Assembly: GCF_014268815.2 (NCBI RefSeq) | Contig: NZ_JABWRE020000001.1 | Location: 3,539,001-3,603,000, forward strand | DNA: 64,000 bases | DNA from: Pseudomonas urmiensis | GTDB taxonomy: Bacteria; Pseudomonadota; Gammaproteobacteria; Pseudomonadales; Pseudomonadaceae | Reading direction: 5' to 3' | In this document: positions 26,591 through 36,569 of the stretch, piece by piece | Layout of the letters: each line of letters starts with the position of its first letter | Numbering within the stretch: position 1 is the first letter of the stretch | Position numbers and translations under genes: made by a program | The notes under the pieces: model-generated | The model's input: the letters and a program-made list of their open reading frames with translations, nothing else | Databases searched by the model: none | What the model was told of the DNA's origin: nothing

Positions 26591-28831
26591 TCAAGGGGTA
26601 CGATTACGCCGCGTCTCGATGATGTTAGGCAACTGCGAAATGCGCCCCAGCAAGCGTCCGAGGGCACCCAGACCCGGAATCTCGATGGTCAGCGACATCA
26701 GCGCGGTGTTGTCTTCCTTATTCGAGCGGGTGTTGACCGCCAGCACGTTGATCTTCTCGTTGAGCAACACCTGCGATACGTCGCGCAGCAAGCCTGGGCG
26801 GTCGTAGGCGCGGATGATGATGTCCACCGGGTAGGTCTGCACCGGCACCGGGCCCCAGCTGACCTGGATGATCCGCTCCGGCTCACGGCCAGCCAGTTGC
26901 AGCACCGAGGCGCAGTCCTGGCGGTGGATGGTCACGCCGCGGCCTTGGGTGATGTAACCGACGATCGCCTCGCCGGGCAGCGGCTGGCAGCAACCGGCCA
27001 TCTGCGTGAGCAGGTTGCCGACCCCCTGGATCTGGATATCGGCACGCTTGCCGGTGCGCGAGCTCGACGATTTGCGCGGGGTCAGCTCGATCTGCTCGAT
27101 GCGCTCAGGTTCGAGCAGCTGCTGCGCGGCGTTGACCAGATGGGCCAGGCGCAAGTCGCCGGCGCCGAGGGCTGCGAACATGTCCTCGGCCGTCTTGACG
27201 TTGGCCTTCTCTGCCAAGCGCTCGAAGTCCACCTGCGGCAGGCCGAGGCGGCTGAGCTCACGTTCGAGCAGGGTCTTGCCGGCAGCGACGTTCTGGTCGC
27301 GTGCTTGCAGCTTGAACCAGTGGACGATCTTCGCCCGGGCCCGCGAGGTGGTGACATAGCCGAGGTTGGAGTTCAGCCAGTCGCGGCTAGGGCTGCCGTG
27401 CTTGCTGGTGATGATCTCCACCTGCTCGCCGGTCTGCAGGCTGTAGTTGAGCGGTACGATCCGCCCGTTGATCTTGGCGCCGCGGCAGTTGTGGCCGATC
27501 TCGGTGTGCACGCGGTAGGCGAAGTCCAGCGGCGTGGCACCCTTGGGCAGGTCGATGGCATGGCCGTCGGGGGTAAAGATGTACACCCGGTCCGGCTCGA
27601 TATCGACCCGCAACTGCTCGGCCAGGCCGCCGATGTCGCCCAGCTCCTCGTGCCACTCAAGCACCTGGCGCAACCAGGAGATTTTTTCTTCGTAGTGGTT
27701 GGAGCTGGCCTTGACGTCGGTGCCCTTGTAGCGCCAGTGGGCGCAGACGCCGAGCTCGGCTTCCTCGTGCATGCCGTGGGTACGGATCTGCACTTCCAGC
27801 ACCTTGCCCTCTGGGCCGATCACCGCGGTGTGCAGCGAGCGATAGCCGTTCTCCTTGGGGTTGGCGATGTAGTCGTCGAATTCCTTGGGGATGTGCCGCC
27901 ACAGGGTATGCACGATGCCGAGCGCGGTGTAGCAATCGCGGATTTCCGGCACCAGCACGCGCACGGCGCGCACGTCGTAGATCTGGCTGAACTCCAGGCC
28001 CTTGCGCTGCATCTTGCGCCAGATCGAATAGATGTGTTTCGCCCGGCCACTGATATCGGCGTTGACGCCGGTGGCCAGCAGCTCGTTCTGCAGCTGGTTC
28101 ATCACGTCGCTGATAAACCGCTCGCGGTCCAGCCGACGCTCGTGCAGGAGCTTGGCGATCTGCTTGTACTGATCGGGTTCGAGGTAGCGGAAGGACAGGT
28201 CCTCCAGCTCCCACTTGATATGACCGATACCCAGGCGATGGGCCAACGGCGCATAGATGTCGAACACCTCACGCGCCACGCGCAGGCGTTTTTCATCGTC
28301 GGCGGCCTTGACCGCACGAATCGCGCAGGTGCGCTCGGCCAGCTTGATCAGGGCCACGCGCACGTCGTCGACCATGGCCACGAGCATCTTGCGCAGGTTT
28401 TCCACCTGCGCCTGGGAGCCGAGTACCAGCGACTGACGCGGGCTGAGACTGGCACTGATGGCCGCCATGCGCAGCACGCCGTCGATCAGCTTGGACACCA
28501 CCGGACCAAAGCGCTGGCCGACCTCGGCCAGGGTCACCTTGCCTTCGCGCACCGAGCGGTAGATCACTGCGGCTACCAGCGAATCCTGGTCAAGCTTCAG
28601 GTCTGCGAGAATTTCGGCAATTTCCAGACCGGCCTGGAAGCTGGACGTACCGTCCGCCCAGGAATGCTTGGCCGGGTTGCCCTTTTTCTCGACTTCCTGG
28701 GCGAACTCACAAGCCTCTTTCAGGGCCACGCGGTCCAACGCCGAATCGACGCTGACCACATGATCCAACCACGCTTCGAGATTGATACTGCCGTCGGTGT
28801 TGACCGGCTGGTGCACTCTCACCTGTACCAT
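26591..28831 (-). CDS. relA: GTP pyrophosphokinase RelA (ppGpp synthetase I)
   Basis: RelA senses uncharged tRNA on the ribosome and makes (p)ppGpp. The 746 residues comprise a degenerate HD domain (AAVIYRSVREGKV where Rel/SpoT hydrolases have the HD dyad), a synthetase domain (YRSLHTAVIGPEGK), a TGS domain (DRVYIFTPDGHAIDLPKGATPLD) and a C-terminal ACT domain (RAYDRPGLLRDVSQ). The missing HD pair indicates a synthetase-only enzyme. The start at 28831 (MVQVRVHQPV) matches the family; the upstream frame was rejected. Confidence 0.97.
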   Translation of the reverse strand: MVQVRVHQPVNTDGSINLEAWLDHVVSVDSALDRVALKEACEFAQEVEKKGNPAKHSWADGTSSFQAGLEIAEILADLKLDQDSLVAAVIYRSVREGKVTLAEVGQRFGPVVSKLIDGVLRMAAISASLSPRQSLVLGSQAQVENLRKMLVAMVDDVRVALIKLAERTCAIRAVKAADDEKRLRVAREVFDIYAPLAHRLGIGHIKWELEDLSFRYLEPDQYKQIAKLLHERRLDRERFISDVMNQLQNELLATGVNADISGRAKHIYSIWRKMQRKGLEFSQIYDVRAVRVLVPEIRDCYTALGIVHTLWRHIPKEFDDYIANPKENGYRSLHTAVIGPEGKVLEVQIRTHGMHEEAELGVCAHWRYKGTDVKASSNHYEEKISWLRQVLEWHEELGDIGGLAEQLRVDIEPDRVYIFTPDGHAIDLPKGATPLDFAYRVHTEIGHNCRGAKINGRIVPLNYSLQTGEQVEIITSKHGSPSRDWLNSNLGYVTTSRARAKIVHWFKLQARDQNVAAGKTLLERELSRLGLPQVDFERLAEKANVKTAEDMFAALGAGDLRLAHLVNAAQQLLEPERIEQIELTPRKSSSSRTGKRADIQIQGVGNLLTQMAGCCQPLPGEAIVGYITQGRGVTIHRQDCASVLQLAGREPERIIQVSWGPVPVQTYPVDIIIRAYDRPGLLRDVSQVLLNEKINVLAVNTRSNKEDNTALMSLTIEIPGLGALGRLLGRISQLPNIIETRRNRTP

Positions 28832-28927
28832 CTTTGCTTTACCTTTCCATACAGTGCACCACGCAGGTGCACTGACAATCACCGTGTGGCCTCCAATCCA
28901 TGGAAGCCGCACCAAGGGGCCAGCTGG

Positions 28928-30286
28928 CTAGCCCGCTTCGAATAACGCCATGGCTTCGACATGCGCCGTCTGAGGAAACATGTCGAGAATCCCGGCCCTT
29001 GTTAACCGGTACCCTTGAGCGACCAGCACCTGGGCGTCTCGCGCCAGCGTCGCTGGGTTGCAGGACACATAGACCAACCGCTTGGCCTTGAGGCGTGCGA
29101 TGCCTTGCACCACCTCGAAAGCACCGTCGCGCGGTGGATCCAAGAGTACCGCAGAAAAGCCCTCGGCGGCCCATCCGGCGCCTGCCAAAGGCTGCGATAA
29201 ATCGGCCTGAAAAAACCGTGCGTTATGCACATTGTTTTCCCCGGCATTGGCCGCGGCCCGATCGACCATGGCCTGTACACCTTCCACCGCAACCACTTCG
29301 CGGGCCAGCCTGGCCAGCGGCAGGGCAAAGTTGCCCAGGCCACAGAACAGATCCAGCACCCGCTCATCGGCTTGCGGCGCGAGCCAGGCCAGGGCCTGCT
29401 CGATCATCATCGTATTGACCTGGGCATTGACCTGGACGAAGTCACCCGGTCGCCAGGCCAGTTGCAACGCCCACGGCTCCAGGGTGAAGCCCAAGGTTTG
29501 CCCGGCCTCGACTGGCGCCGGCTCACCGTCCCCTTGCAACCATAGCTGGGCACCGGCTTGTTTGCAGAAGGCCTGCAAGCGCGCCAGGTCGTCTTCCGGC
29601 AGTGGCGCCACATGCCGTACCAGCAACGCTTCGGCGCTACCACTGAACAGCTCGACATGGCCCAGGGCCTGAGGTTTGCTCAAGCTGCGCAGCACAGTCG
29701 GCAAATGCCGCATGATCGTTTGCAAGGGCTGTACCAGCACCGGGCAGTCGTCGATGGCGATGATGTCCTGGCTGGCTTGGGCACGAAAGCCTACGTCCAG
29801 TTGCCGCGCCTTGGCGTCCCAGCGCACGGCGATGCGCGCCCGGCGGCGGTAGCCGAACTCCGGGCCGAACAGCGGCGCGGCCCAGGCCTGCGGCTGGATA
29901 CCGGCCACCCGCTGCAACTGCTCGGCGAGCAGGCGCTGCTTGAGTACGAGCTGGTCTTCATGCGCCAGGTGCTGCAAGTTGCAGCCGCCGCAGCGGTCGA
30001 AATGCCGGCACGGCGCCTGGCGCCGTTCGGCGCTGGCCTGCAACACCCGCTCAAGACGCGCTTCGACGATCTTGCCGCGGGCATTGAGCACCCGCGCCTC
30101 GACCGCTTCGCCAGCCAACGCACCGCTGACGAACCAGGTGCGCCCGTCATGGAAGGCGATACCTCGGCCATCTCCGGACAGCCGCTCGATGTCCAGGCGC
30201 TGCTTCTTGCCCACCGGGACTTGGGGTGCACGGTTGCCGCCGGCCGGTTGGAAGCGCAGGCCGCCTTTGCTTTTCTTGCTGGTCAT
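28928..30286 (-). CDS. rlmD: 23S rRNA (uracil-1939-C5)-methyltransferase
   Basis: RlmD (RumA) methylates U1939 of 23S rRNA with SAM. The 452-residue protein has an N-terminal TRAM domain ([16 protein letters not shown]), a 4Fe-4S cysteine cluster ([14 protein letters not shown] near residue 90), a SAM-binding [14 protein letters not shown] and the catalytic cysteine in [13 protein letters not shown]. Its ATG overlaps the cysM stop (TGATG). It lies between cysM and relA, all on the minus strand. Confidence 0.95.
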   Translation of the reverse strand: MTSKKSKGGLRFQPAGGNRAPQVPVGKKQRLDIERLSGDGRGIAFHDGRTWFVSGALAGEAVEARVLNARGKIVEARLERVLQASAERRQAPCRHFDRCGGCNLQHLAHEDQLVLKQRLLAEQLQRVAGIQPQAWAAPLFGPEFGYRRRARIAVRWDAKARQLDVGFRAQASQDIIAIDDCPVLVQPLQTIMRHLPTVLRSLSKPQALGHVELFSGSAEALLVRHVAPLPEDDLARLQAFCKQAGAQLWLQGDGEPAPVEAGQTLGFTLEPWALQLAWRPGDFVQVNAQVNTMMIEQALAWLAPQADERVLDLFCGLGNFALPLARLAREVVAVEGVQAMVDRAAANAGENNVHNARFFQADLSQPLAGAGWAAEGFSAVLLDPPRDGAFEVVQGIARLKAKRLVYVSCNPATLARDAQVLVAQGYRLTRAGILDMFPQTAHVEAMALFEAG

Positions 30287-31185
30287 CAGGTCGCGTCAAA
30301 CAGGCCGGTGGAGAGATAACGATCACCGCGATCACAAATGATCGCGACCATCACGGCGTTTTCCACTTCCTGGGACAGGCGCAGCATGGCCGCCACCGCA
30401 CCACCGGAAGACACACCGCAGAAAATGCCCTCTTCACGGGCAAGGCGACGGGTGACGTTTTCGGCCTCGGCCTGAGACATGTCCACGACCCGATCAACGC
30501 GGGTGGCATCGAAGATCTTCGGCAGGTATTCCTGCGGCCAGCGGCGGATGCCGGGGATGGCCGAGCCTTCCATCGGTTGCAGACCGACGATCTGCACCGC
30601 TGGGTTTTGCTCCTTGAGGTACTGCGAGCAGCCCATGATGGTCCCGGTGGTGCCCATGGAGCTGACAAAATGGGTGATGGTGCCTTGGGTCTGTTGCCAG
30701 ATTTCCGGGCCGGTGCTGGTGTAGTGGGCAATCGGGTTGTCGCCGTTGGCGAACTGATCCAGGACCAGGCCACGGCCTTCGGCCTGGAGCTTCTCGGCCA
30801 GATCGCGCGCACCTTCCATGCCCTCTTCCTTGCTGACCAGGATCAGCTCGGCGCCATAGGCCGTCATCGCCGCCTTGCGTTCGGCGGTGGAGTTGTCCGG
30901 CATGATCAGGATCATCTTGTAACCCTTGATCGCCGCCGCCATGGCCAAGGCGATACCGGTGTTGCCGGAGGTCGCTTCGATCAGGGTGTCACCGGGCTTG
31001 ATCTGGTTGCGCAGCTCGGCGCGGGTGATCATCGACAGCGCCGGGCGGTCTTTGACCGAGCCTGCGGGGTTGTTGCCTTCGAGCTTGAGCAGCAAGGTAT
31101 TGCTGGTTTCACCGGCTATGCGCTGCAGGCGAACCAGAGGCGTATTGCCGACGCAATCGGCGATGGTTGGGTACTGCGGGGTCAT
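30286..31185 (-). CDS. cysM: Cysteine synthase B
   Basis: CysM makes cysteine from O-acetylserine and sulfide or thiosulfate with PLP. The 299-residue protein has the PLP lysine at Lys45 in PAGSVKDRP, the substrate loop [10 protein letters not shown] and a glycine-rich phosphate site near [11 protein letters not shown]. The ATG at 31185 ([17 protein letters not shown]) is the family start; an upstream in-frame extension of 13 codons is not conserved. Confidence 0.95.
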   Translation of the reverse strand: MTPQYPTIADCVGNTPLVRLQRIAGETSNTLLLKLEGNNPAGSVKDRPALSMITRAELRNQIKPGDTLIEATSGNTGIALAMAAAIKGYKMILIMPDNSTAERKAAMTAYGAELILVSKEEGMEGARDLAEKLQAEGRGLVLDQFANGDNPIAHYTSTGPEIWQQTQGTITHFVSSMGTTGTIMGCSQYLKEQNPAVQIVGLQPMEGSAIPGIRRWPQEYLPKIFDATRVDRVVDMSQAEAENVTRRLAREEGIFCGVSSGGAVAAMLRLSQEVENAVMVAIICDRGDRYLSTGLFDAT

Positions 31186-31259
31186 GGCGTATTTCGCAAT
31201 CCGGACGGCAGGGGCGACTATCATACCGGCAAACCTTTCGCGGCCATATCACGCAATCT

Positions 31260-31280
31260 GCGGTTGCTATAGCTAACCGC
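31260..31280. promoter_or_regulatory. Interrupted palindrome upstream of cysM
   Basis: GCGGTT (31260-31265) and AACCGC (31275-31280) flank the 8-bp palindrome GCTATAGC. It overlaps a TATATAG region about 75 bp upstream of the cysM ATG, so it may be a promoter/operator or the end of the upstream transcript. Confidence 0.4.
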
Positions 31281-31322
31281 TATATAGGCGTTAGAGACGC
31301 TTCCCGGGCCAGCCCGCGCAGT

Positions 31323-32723
31323 TCAGGCTCCAGCGTATGACTTTGGCTCTACAGTGGCCTCGTGGGAGCAGGCTTGCCCCGCGATATGCGCCGGCAGGCG
31401 CATGCACAAGCGCAGGCCGTGCTTGCCATTCTCCGCCCACAAGGTACCGCCCTGGCGCTGGATGGCGCCGCGCGCGATGCTCAGGCCCAGGCCAAAGCCC
31501 CCATCCCCCGGCCGCGATCCGTCCAGGCGCGAGAAAGGCGCGAAGATCCGCTCCAGATCGTCCTCGGCCACTCCGCCGCCTTGATCTTCCAGCCAGATCC
31601 GCCAGTGATTGCCCTCACGCTTTGCGCCGAGGCTGATCAAGCCCTCTTCAGGCGAATGACGAATGGCATTGCGCAGCATGTTCTCGAAGGCCTGGGCCAA
31701 GTGATTGAGGTTGCCCTGCACCCAGCAGTTTGCCGGCACCTCGCAGCGCAGCCGCGACGGGCTCCAGCCACTCTCGTAGCAGGCATCCTCAGCCAGCATG
31801 TCCCACAACGCCTGGAGTTGGATCGGCTCAAGGTTCATCGGCGCCCGCTCGGCGTCCTGCCAGGCCAGTTGCAGCGTGTCCTCGACCAGTTGCTGCATGC
31901 AGTCCACTTCACGGGTCAGACGCTCGCGCAGGCGCTCCAGGTCGTTCTCGCCATCGCAGGCCACGCGCAGACGGCTCAGCGGAGTACGCATCTCATGGGA
32001 CAAATCGCGTAGCAGTTGCTGCTGCAGGGCGACCGTACCCTGCAAGCGTTCGGCCATCTGGTCGAATGCCCGGGCCAACTCGCCCAACTCGTCATGCCGG
32101 CCGATGGTGCGCGAGTCGAGACGTGCCGAGAGCTGATCGGCGCGCCAGGCATTGGCCTGTTCGCGCAGCTGGTTCAGCGGCACGATCAGCATGCGATACA
32201 GACCCACGCACAACAGCAAGGTGAACAGACCCGGGATCACGCCATTGGTCACGACCTGCCAGAGCAGACGGTACTTGCCGGGATTGAGCCGCTCGGGTAA
32301 CTCGATGACCAACATGCCCTGCTCGGGCAGCGTGGGAAACGCCAGGCGCACCCAGGGCTGATCGACACTGCGCCGGCTCATGGGCCAGTCGATGCCGCGC
32401 AAGCGGGTCATGCGCTGGCGCTCGGCGGTGACCAGCGGCGTGCTGCTCAGTGATTGCAGGTCGGCGTCGAGCACACCGACCCAGCCTGGTTCGCGCTGGT
32501 GCATCTCGGCCAGCCAGCGATCGACCCCAGCCTGGCCGCCTTCGCGCCAGGCCCGCTCGGCCTCGGCGGCATATCCACGCAGCTCTTGGCGGGCCGATTC
32601 GGAGAGAAACGCATTCTGGGTTTCCATGTGCCGGCCCCAGGTGTAGCTCAGGCCGATCATCAACAGGCAGAAGCCCACCAGCAGAATCGCCAGCCGCCAG
32701 AACAACGAGTGTCGGTCAAGCAT
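31323..32723 (-). CDS. Two-component sensor histidine kinase
   Basis: A 466-residue inner-membrane kinase. Membrane segments at about residues 8-28 and 158-181 enclose a periplasmic sensor domain. A HAMP region is followed by the H-box LSHEMRTPLSRL with His243, an N-box ENMLRNAIRHS and G-boxes GFGLGLS. The ligand is unknown. It starts two bases after its response regulator. Residues 445-456 (HIAGQACSHEAT) are encoded by a REP element that runs into the gene, so the C-terminal tail is probably non-native. Confidence 0.92.
   Translation of the reverse strand: MLDRHSLFWRLAILLVGFCLLMIGLSYTWGRHMETQNAFLSESARQELRGYAAEAERAWREGGQAGVDRWLAEMHQREPGWVGVLDADLQSLSSTPLVTAERQRMTRLRGIDWPMSRRSVDQPWVRLAFPTLPEQGMLVIELPERLNPGKYRLLWQVVTNGVIPGLFTLLLCVGLYRMLIVPLNQLREQANAWRADQLSARLDSRTIGRHDELGELARAFDQMAERLQGTVALQQQLLRDLSHEMRTPLSRLRVACDGENDLERLRERLTREVDCMQQLVEDTLQLAWQDAERAPMNLEPIQLQALWDMLAEDACYESGWSPSRLRCEVPANCWVQGNLNHLAQAFENMLRNAIRHSPEEGLISLGAKREGNHWRIWLEDQGGGVAEDDLERIFAPFSRLDGSRPGDGGFGLGLSIARGAIQRQGGTLWAENGKHGLRLCMRLPAHIAGQACSHEATVEPKSYAGA
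31358..31389 (-). repeat. REP element inside the 3' end of a kinase gene
   Basis: The inverse REP core (GTGGGAGCAGGCTTGCCCCGCG) lies wholly within the open reading frame of the histidine kinase, 33 bp before its stop codon. Confidence 0.85.
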
Positions 32724-32725
32724 GA

Positions 32726-33442
32726 TCAGTCGGCCTCACCGGCACTGAGCACATAGCCTTTGCCCCAAACAGTGCGAATCTGCTGATCGTGATAACCCAC
32801 GCTCTTGAGCTTGCGACGGATCTGGCTGACATGCATGTCCAGGCTGCGATCGTGACGCGAGTAGCCGCGCTGGAGCACCTGCTGATAAAGGAAGGGCTTG
32901 CTGAGCACCTCGTCCTGGCTGCGCTTGAGGGTATCGAGCAGGCGGTATTCGCTGGGGGTAAGCCCGGCCCATTGACCATTCAGGCAGACGTCGCTGGCGG
33001 CCTCGTCGAACTGCAATTGACCCGGCTCGACCTGCGGCTGGACCTTGCGCCGGCGCTCAAGATCGACCCGGCGCAGGATCGCCTCGATGCGCACCTGCAA
33101 TTCGGCCATGCTGAACGGCTTGGGCAGGTAGTCGTCGGCACCGCGCTGGAAGCCTGTGATGCGATCGGCCTCGGCACCGAGCGCCGACATCAGGATCACC
33201 GGCGTCGTGCTGCGCCTGCGCAGCTGGGCGAGCGCGTCCAGGCCATTGAGGCCAGGCAACAGGATGTCCATGAGCACGACATCGAACACCTGGCGGCCTG
33301 CCCTTTCCAAACCTTCCTGGCCATTGCGGCACCAGGTCACCTGGAAGCCGCCACGCTGCAACTCCTCATGCAGGTAGGCGCCAAGGACTGGGTCGTCCTC
33401 GATGGCGAGAATGTTCGAATTGTGAATAGCTACAGGATTCAT
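32726..33442 (-). CDS. OmpR-family response regulator
   Basis: A 238-residue regulator with a receiver domain (phospho-acceptor Asp59 in VVLMDILLPG, Lys in YLPKPF) and a C-terminal winged helix (LTPSEYRLLDTL ... VWGKGYVLSA). It works with the adjacent kinase. The ATG at 33442 fits the receiver N-terminus (NSNILAIEDDP). The long upstream frame is rejected. It is divergent from gacS with a 206-bp spacer. Confidence 0.93.
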   Translation of the reverse strand: MNPVAIHNSNILAIEDDPVLGAYLHEELQRGGFQVTWCRNGQEGLERAGRQVFDVVLMDILLPGLNGLDALAQLRRRSTTPVILMSALGAEADRITGFQRGADDYLPKPFSMAELQVRIEAILRRVDLERRRKVQPQVEPGQLQFDEAASDVCLNGQWAGLTPSEYRLLDTLKRSQDEVLSKPFLYQQVLQRGYSRHDRSLDMHVSQIRRKLKSVGYHDQQIRTVWGKGYVLSAGEAD

Positions 33443-33648
33443 TGGCTTCTGACATTTATTCTCAGTTGCGCGATTATTGGCCATGTGGCCGGGCCAGGCA
33501 ACCCAATTGCGACCGGTGAGGTGATGAGGCCAGCGCAGGCGACAAAAATCGTCTGCAATGAGTGCATTAGCGCCAGACCCGGAGTAACGTTCCGAGATTA
33601 TTCCGTCCCGCTCGGCGACGGCCGCAAGGCACATCACAGGAGGCGAGT

Positions 33649-36405
33649 GTGCTCGATCGTTTGGGAATCAGAAGCCGGGTGCTGTTGCTGGCCTTGTTGC
33701 CGGCCAGCCTGATGGCACTGGTGCTGGGCAGCTATTTCACCTGGTTGCAGCAGAACGAGCTGCGCAGCCAATTGCTGCAGCGCGGCAAGATGATCGCCGA
33801 ACAGCTGGCGCCGCTGGCCGCACCGGCGATGGCCCAGCATACCGCGCCGCAGCTCGAACGCATCGCGGCCCAGGCGCTAGAGCAGGCCGACGTGCGCGCC
33901 GTAGCGTTCCTCGCGCCCGACCGCTCGCGCCTGGCCCACGCCGGCCCGAGCATGCTCAATCAGCCGCCCAGCGGCGGCACTGGTACCCAACTGCTGCAAC
34001 GCAGTGGCAACGATGCCACGCGCTACCTGATGCCGGTGTTCGGTCATCATCGCGACCTGGCTACCGATGCCATCCCCGCCGAGGCCGAGCGACTGCTCGG
34101 CTGGGTCGAGATCGAGCTGTCCCACGACGGCACCTTGCTGCGCGGCTATCGCAACCTGTTCACCAGCGTACTGTTGATCCTGGGCTGCCTGATCCTGACG
34201 GCCCTGCTCGCCCTGCGCATGAGCCGCACGATCAACGACCCGATCAGCCGCATCAAGCAAGCGGTCACCCAACTCAAGGACGGCAACCTCGAAGCGCGGC
34301 TGCCGGCCATGGGCAGCCACGAGCTGGACGAGTTGGCTGCCGGCATCAACCGCATGGCCGAAACCCTGCACAACGCCCACGAAGAGCTGCAGCACAGCAT
34401 CGACCAGGCCACCGAAGATGTGCGCCAGAACCTTGAGACCATCGAGATCCAGAACATCGAACTGGACATGGCGCGCAAGGAGGCCCTGGAAGCCAGCCGG
34501 ATCAAGTCCGAGTTCCTCGCCAACATGAGCCATGAGATCCGCACCCCGCTCAACGGCATCCTCGGTTTTACCCACCTGCTGCAAAAAAGCGAGTTGGCGC
34601 CGCGCCAGCTCGATTACCTGAGCACGATCGAGAAATCGGCCGACAACCTGCTGGGGATCATCAACGAGATCCTCGACTTCTCCAAGATCGAGGCCGGCAA
34701 GCTGGTGCTCGACAGCATCCCGTTCAACCTGCGCGACCTGATCCAGGACACCCTGACCATCCTCGCCCCAGCAGCCCACGCCAAGCAGCTGGAGTTGCTC
34801 AGCCTGGTCTATCGCGACACGCCGTTGTCGTTGGTCGGCGACCCGCTGCGGCTCAAGCAGATCCTCACCAACCTGGTCAGCAACGCTATCAAGTTCACCC
34901 GTGAGGGCACTATCGTCGTGCGCGCCATGCTCGAAGACGAGCAAGAAGACAGCGTGCAACTGCGCATCAGCGTGCAAGACACCGGCATCGGCCTGTCGCC
35001 GCAAGATGTGCGCACCCTGTTCCAGGCCTTCAGCCAGGCCGATAACTCGCTATCGCGCCAACCCGGCGGCACCGGCCTGGGGCTGGTGATCTCCAAGCGC
35101 TTGATCGAGCAAATGGGCGGCGAGATCGGTGTCGACAGCACGCCGGGAGAAGGCTCGCAGTTCTGGATCAGCCTGAACCTGCCCAAGGCCCACGACGATG
35201 CCGAAGACTTGCCGCTGCAACCCTTGCTCGGGCGACGCGCGGCAATCGTCGACGGCCACGAACTGGCGCGCCAGGCCCTTGAGCACCAACTGGAAGATTG
35301 CGGCTTGAGCGTGAGCCTGTTCGCCTCCTTCGATCAGCTGCTGCAAGGCGTTCAGGCGGCGCACCTGGCTGGCCAGCCGTTCGAATTCGCCGTGCTCGGG
35401 GCCAACCTGGGCAACCTGTCGCCGGAACAACTCGCCCAGTACCACCAACAACTGGAGCGCCTGGACTGCCAGTGCGTGGTGCTGTGCCCGACCACCGAAC
35501 AGGCGCTGTACCACCCTTACCTGCCCAACGCCCATGGCCAGCTGCTGTCCAAGCCGACCTGTACGCGCAAGCTGCGCCGGCTGCTGGTAGAGCTGATTCA
35601 GCCACGTCGGCAAACCAGCGAAGTCCGGGTTGCCGGCAGCCAGCGGGTGCCGAAGATCCTCTGCGTCGACGACAACCCGGCCAACCTGTTGCTGGTGCAG
35701 ACCCTGCTCGAAGACCTCGGCGCCGAGGTGCTGGCGGTCGACAATGGTTTTGCGGCGGTACAAGCGGTGCAGGATGAGCCGTTCGACCTGGTGCTGATGG
35801 ATGTGCAGATGCCCGGTATGGACGGGCGCGCCTGCACCGAGCAGATCCGCCTGTGGGAAAACAGCCAGAGCGGTAACCCGCTGCCGATCGTCGCGCTCAC
35901 CGCGCATGCCATGGCCAATGAAAAACGCGCCCTGCTGCACAGCGGCATGGACGATTACCTGACCAAGCCAATCAGTGAACGGCAACTGGGCCAGGTGGTG
36001 ATGAAATGGACCGGGCTGAACCTGGGCACCCCGCAGCAGGAACGCATCACCGAGCGCCTGCCGGACAGCAGCGAGCTGAAGGTGCTCGACCCGGAAGAAG
36101 GCTTGCGCCTGGCCGCGGGCAAGCCGGACTTGGCAGCGGACATGCTGAGCATGCTGCTGGAGTCGCTGGAGGCTGATCGCCAGGCGATTCGCAGCGCACG
36201 TGAAGCAGGTGACCGTGAGGCGATGATCGAGCGGGTACACCGCTTGAATGGCGCATCGCGCTACTGTGGAGTGCCGCAGTTGCGGGCGGCGTGCCAGCGT
36301 AGCGAGACCCTGCTCAAGCAGGATAATCCCCAGGCCTTGCAGGCGCTGGATGAGCTGGATCAGGCGATCAGCCGGTTGGCCGAACAGGCGCAGCAGAGTG
36401 CTTGA
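33649..36405 (+). CDS. gacS: Hybrid sensor histidine kinase GacS (BarA family)
   Basis: GacS phosphorylates GacA, which turns on small RNAs that titrate RsmA/E and thereby controls secondary metabolism, biofilm and virulence traits. The 918-residue protein has membrane segments at about 10-30 and 168-190, a periplasmic sensor, HAMP, the H-box ANMSHEIRTPLNG (His295), an ATPase domain, a receiver domain with Asp718 in DLVLMDVQMPG and a C-terminal HPt domain with His864 in RVHRLNGA. All phosphorelay residues are present. The start is GTG with AGGAGG (33637-33643) upstream. Confidence 0.97.
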   Translation: MLDRLGIRSRVLLLALLPASLMALVLGSYFTWLQQNELRSQLLQRGKMIAEQLAPLAAPAMAQHTAPQLERIAAQALEQADVRAVAFLAPDRSRLAHAGPSMLNQPPSGGTGTQLLQRSGNDATRYLMPVFGHHRDLATDAIPAEAERLLGWVEIELSHDGTLLRGYRNLFTSVLLILGCLILTALLALRMSRTINDPISRIKQAVTQLKDGNLEARLPAMGSHELDELAAGINRMAETLHNAHEELQHSIDQATEDVRQNLETIEIQNIELDMARKEALEASRIKSEFLANMSHEIRTPLNGILGFTHLLQKSELAPRQLDYLSTIEKSADNLLGIINEILDFSKIEAGKLVLDSIPFNLRDLIQDTLTILAPAAHAKQLELLSLVYRDTPLSLVGDPLRLKQILTNLVSNAIKFTREGTIVVRAMLEDEQEDSVQLRISVQDTGIGLSPQDVRTLFQAFSQADNSLSRQPGGTGLGLVISKRLIEQMGGEIGVDSTPGEGSQFWISLNLPKAHDDAEDLPLQPLLGRRAAIVDGHELARQALEHQLEDCGLSVSLFASFDQLLQGVQAAHLAGQPFEFAVLGANLGNLSPEQLAQYHQQLERLDCQCVVLCPTTEQALYHPYLPNAHGQLLSKPTCTRKLRRLLVELIQPRRQTSEVRVAGSQRVPKILCVDDNPANLLLVQTLLEDLGAEVLAVDNGFAAVQAVQDEPFDLVLMDVQMPGMDGRACTEQIRLWENSQSGNPLPIVALTAHAMANEKRALLHSGMDDYLTKPISERQLGQVVMKWTGLNLGTPQQERITERLPDSSELKVLDPEEGLRLAAGKPDLAADMLSMLLESLEADRQAIRSAREAGDREAMIERVHRLNGASRYCGVPQLRAACQRSETLLKQDNPQALQALDELDQAISRLAEQAQQSA

Positions 36406-36450
36406 GTGCGTTTACTGATGCTCCCACGGGCTTCTCGACACCTCGGACCC

Positions 36451-36480
36451 TGTGGGAGCGGGCTTGCCCGCGAATAGGCC
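36451..36480. repeat. REP element
   Basis: A single inverse REP (TGTGGGAGCGGGCTTGCCCG) in the gacS-ldhA gap. A partial CTCCCACGGGCT precedes it at 36421. Confidence 0.8.
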
Positions 36481-36569
36481 AGTACTGACTGAGCCTCTCA
36501 TGGCACCGATCAAAGTCCGCCAAGCCAATCGGGCTAAACTCACCTCGCCTCATTGCCAAGGAATCCGCT

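Noticed and set aside
26480..28945. 821-codon open frame antisense to relA
   Set aside because: Shadow of relA; RelA shows all domains, and the opposite frame has none.
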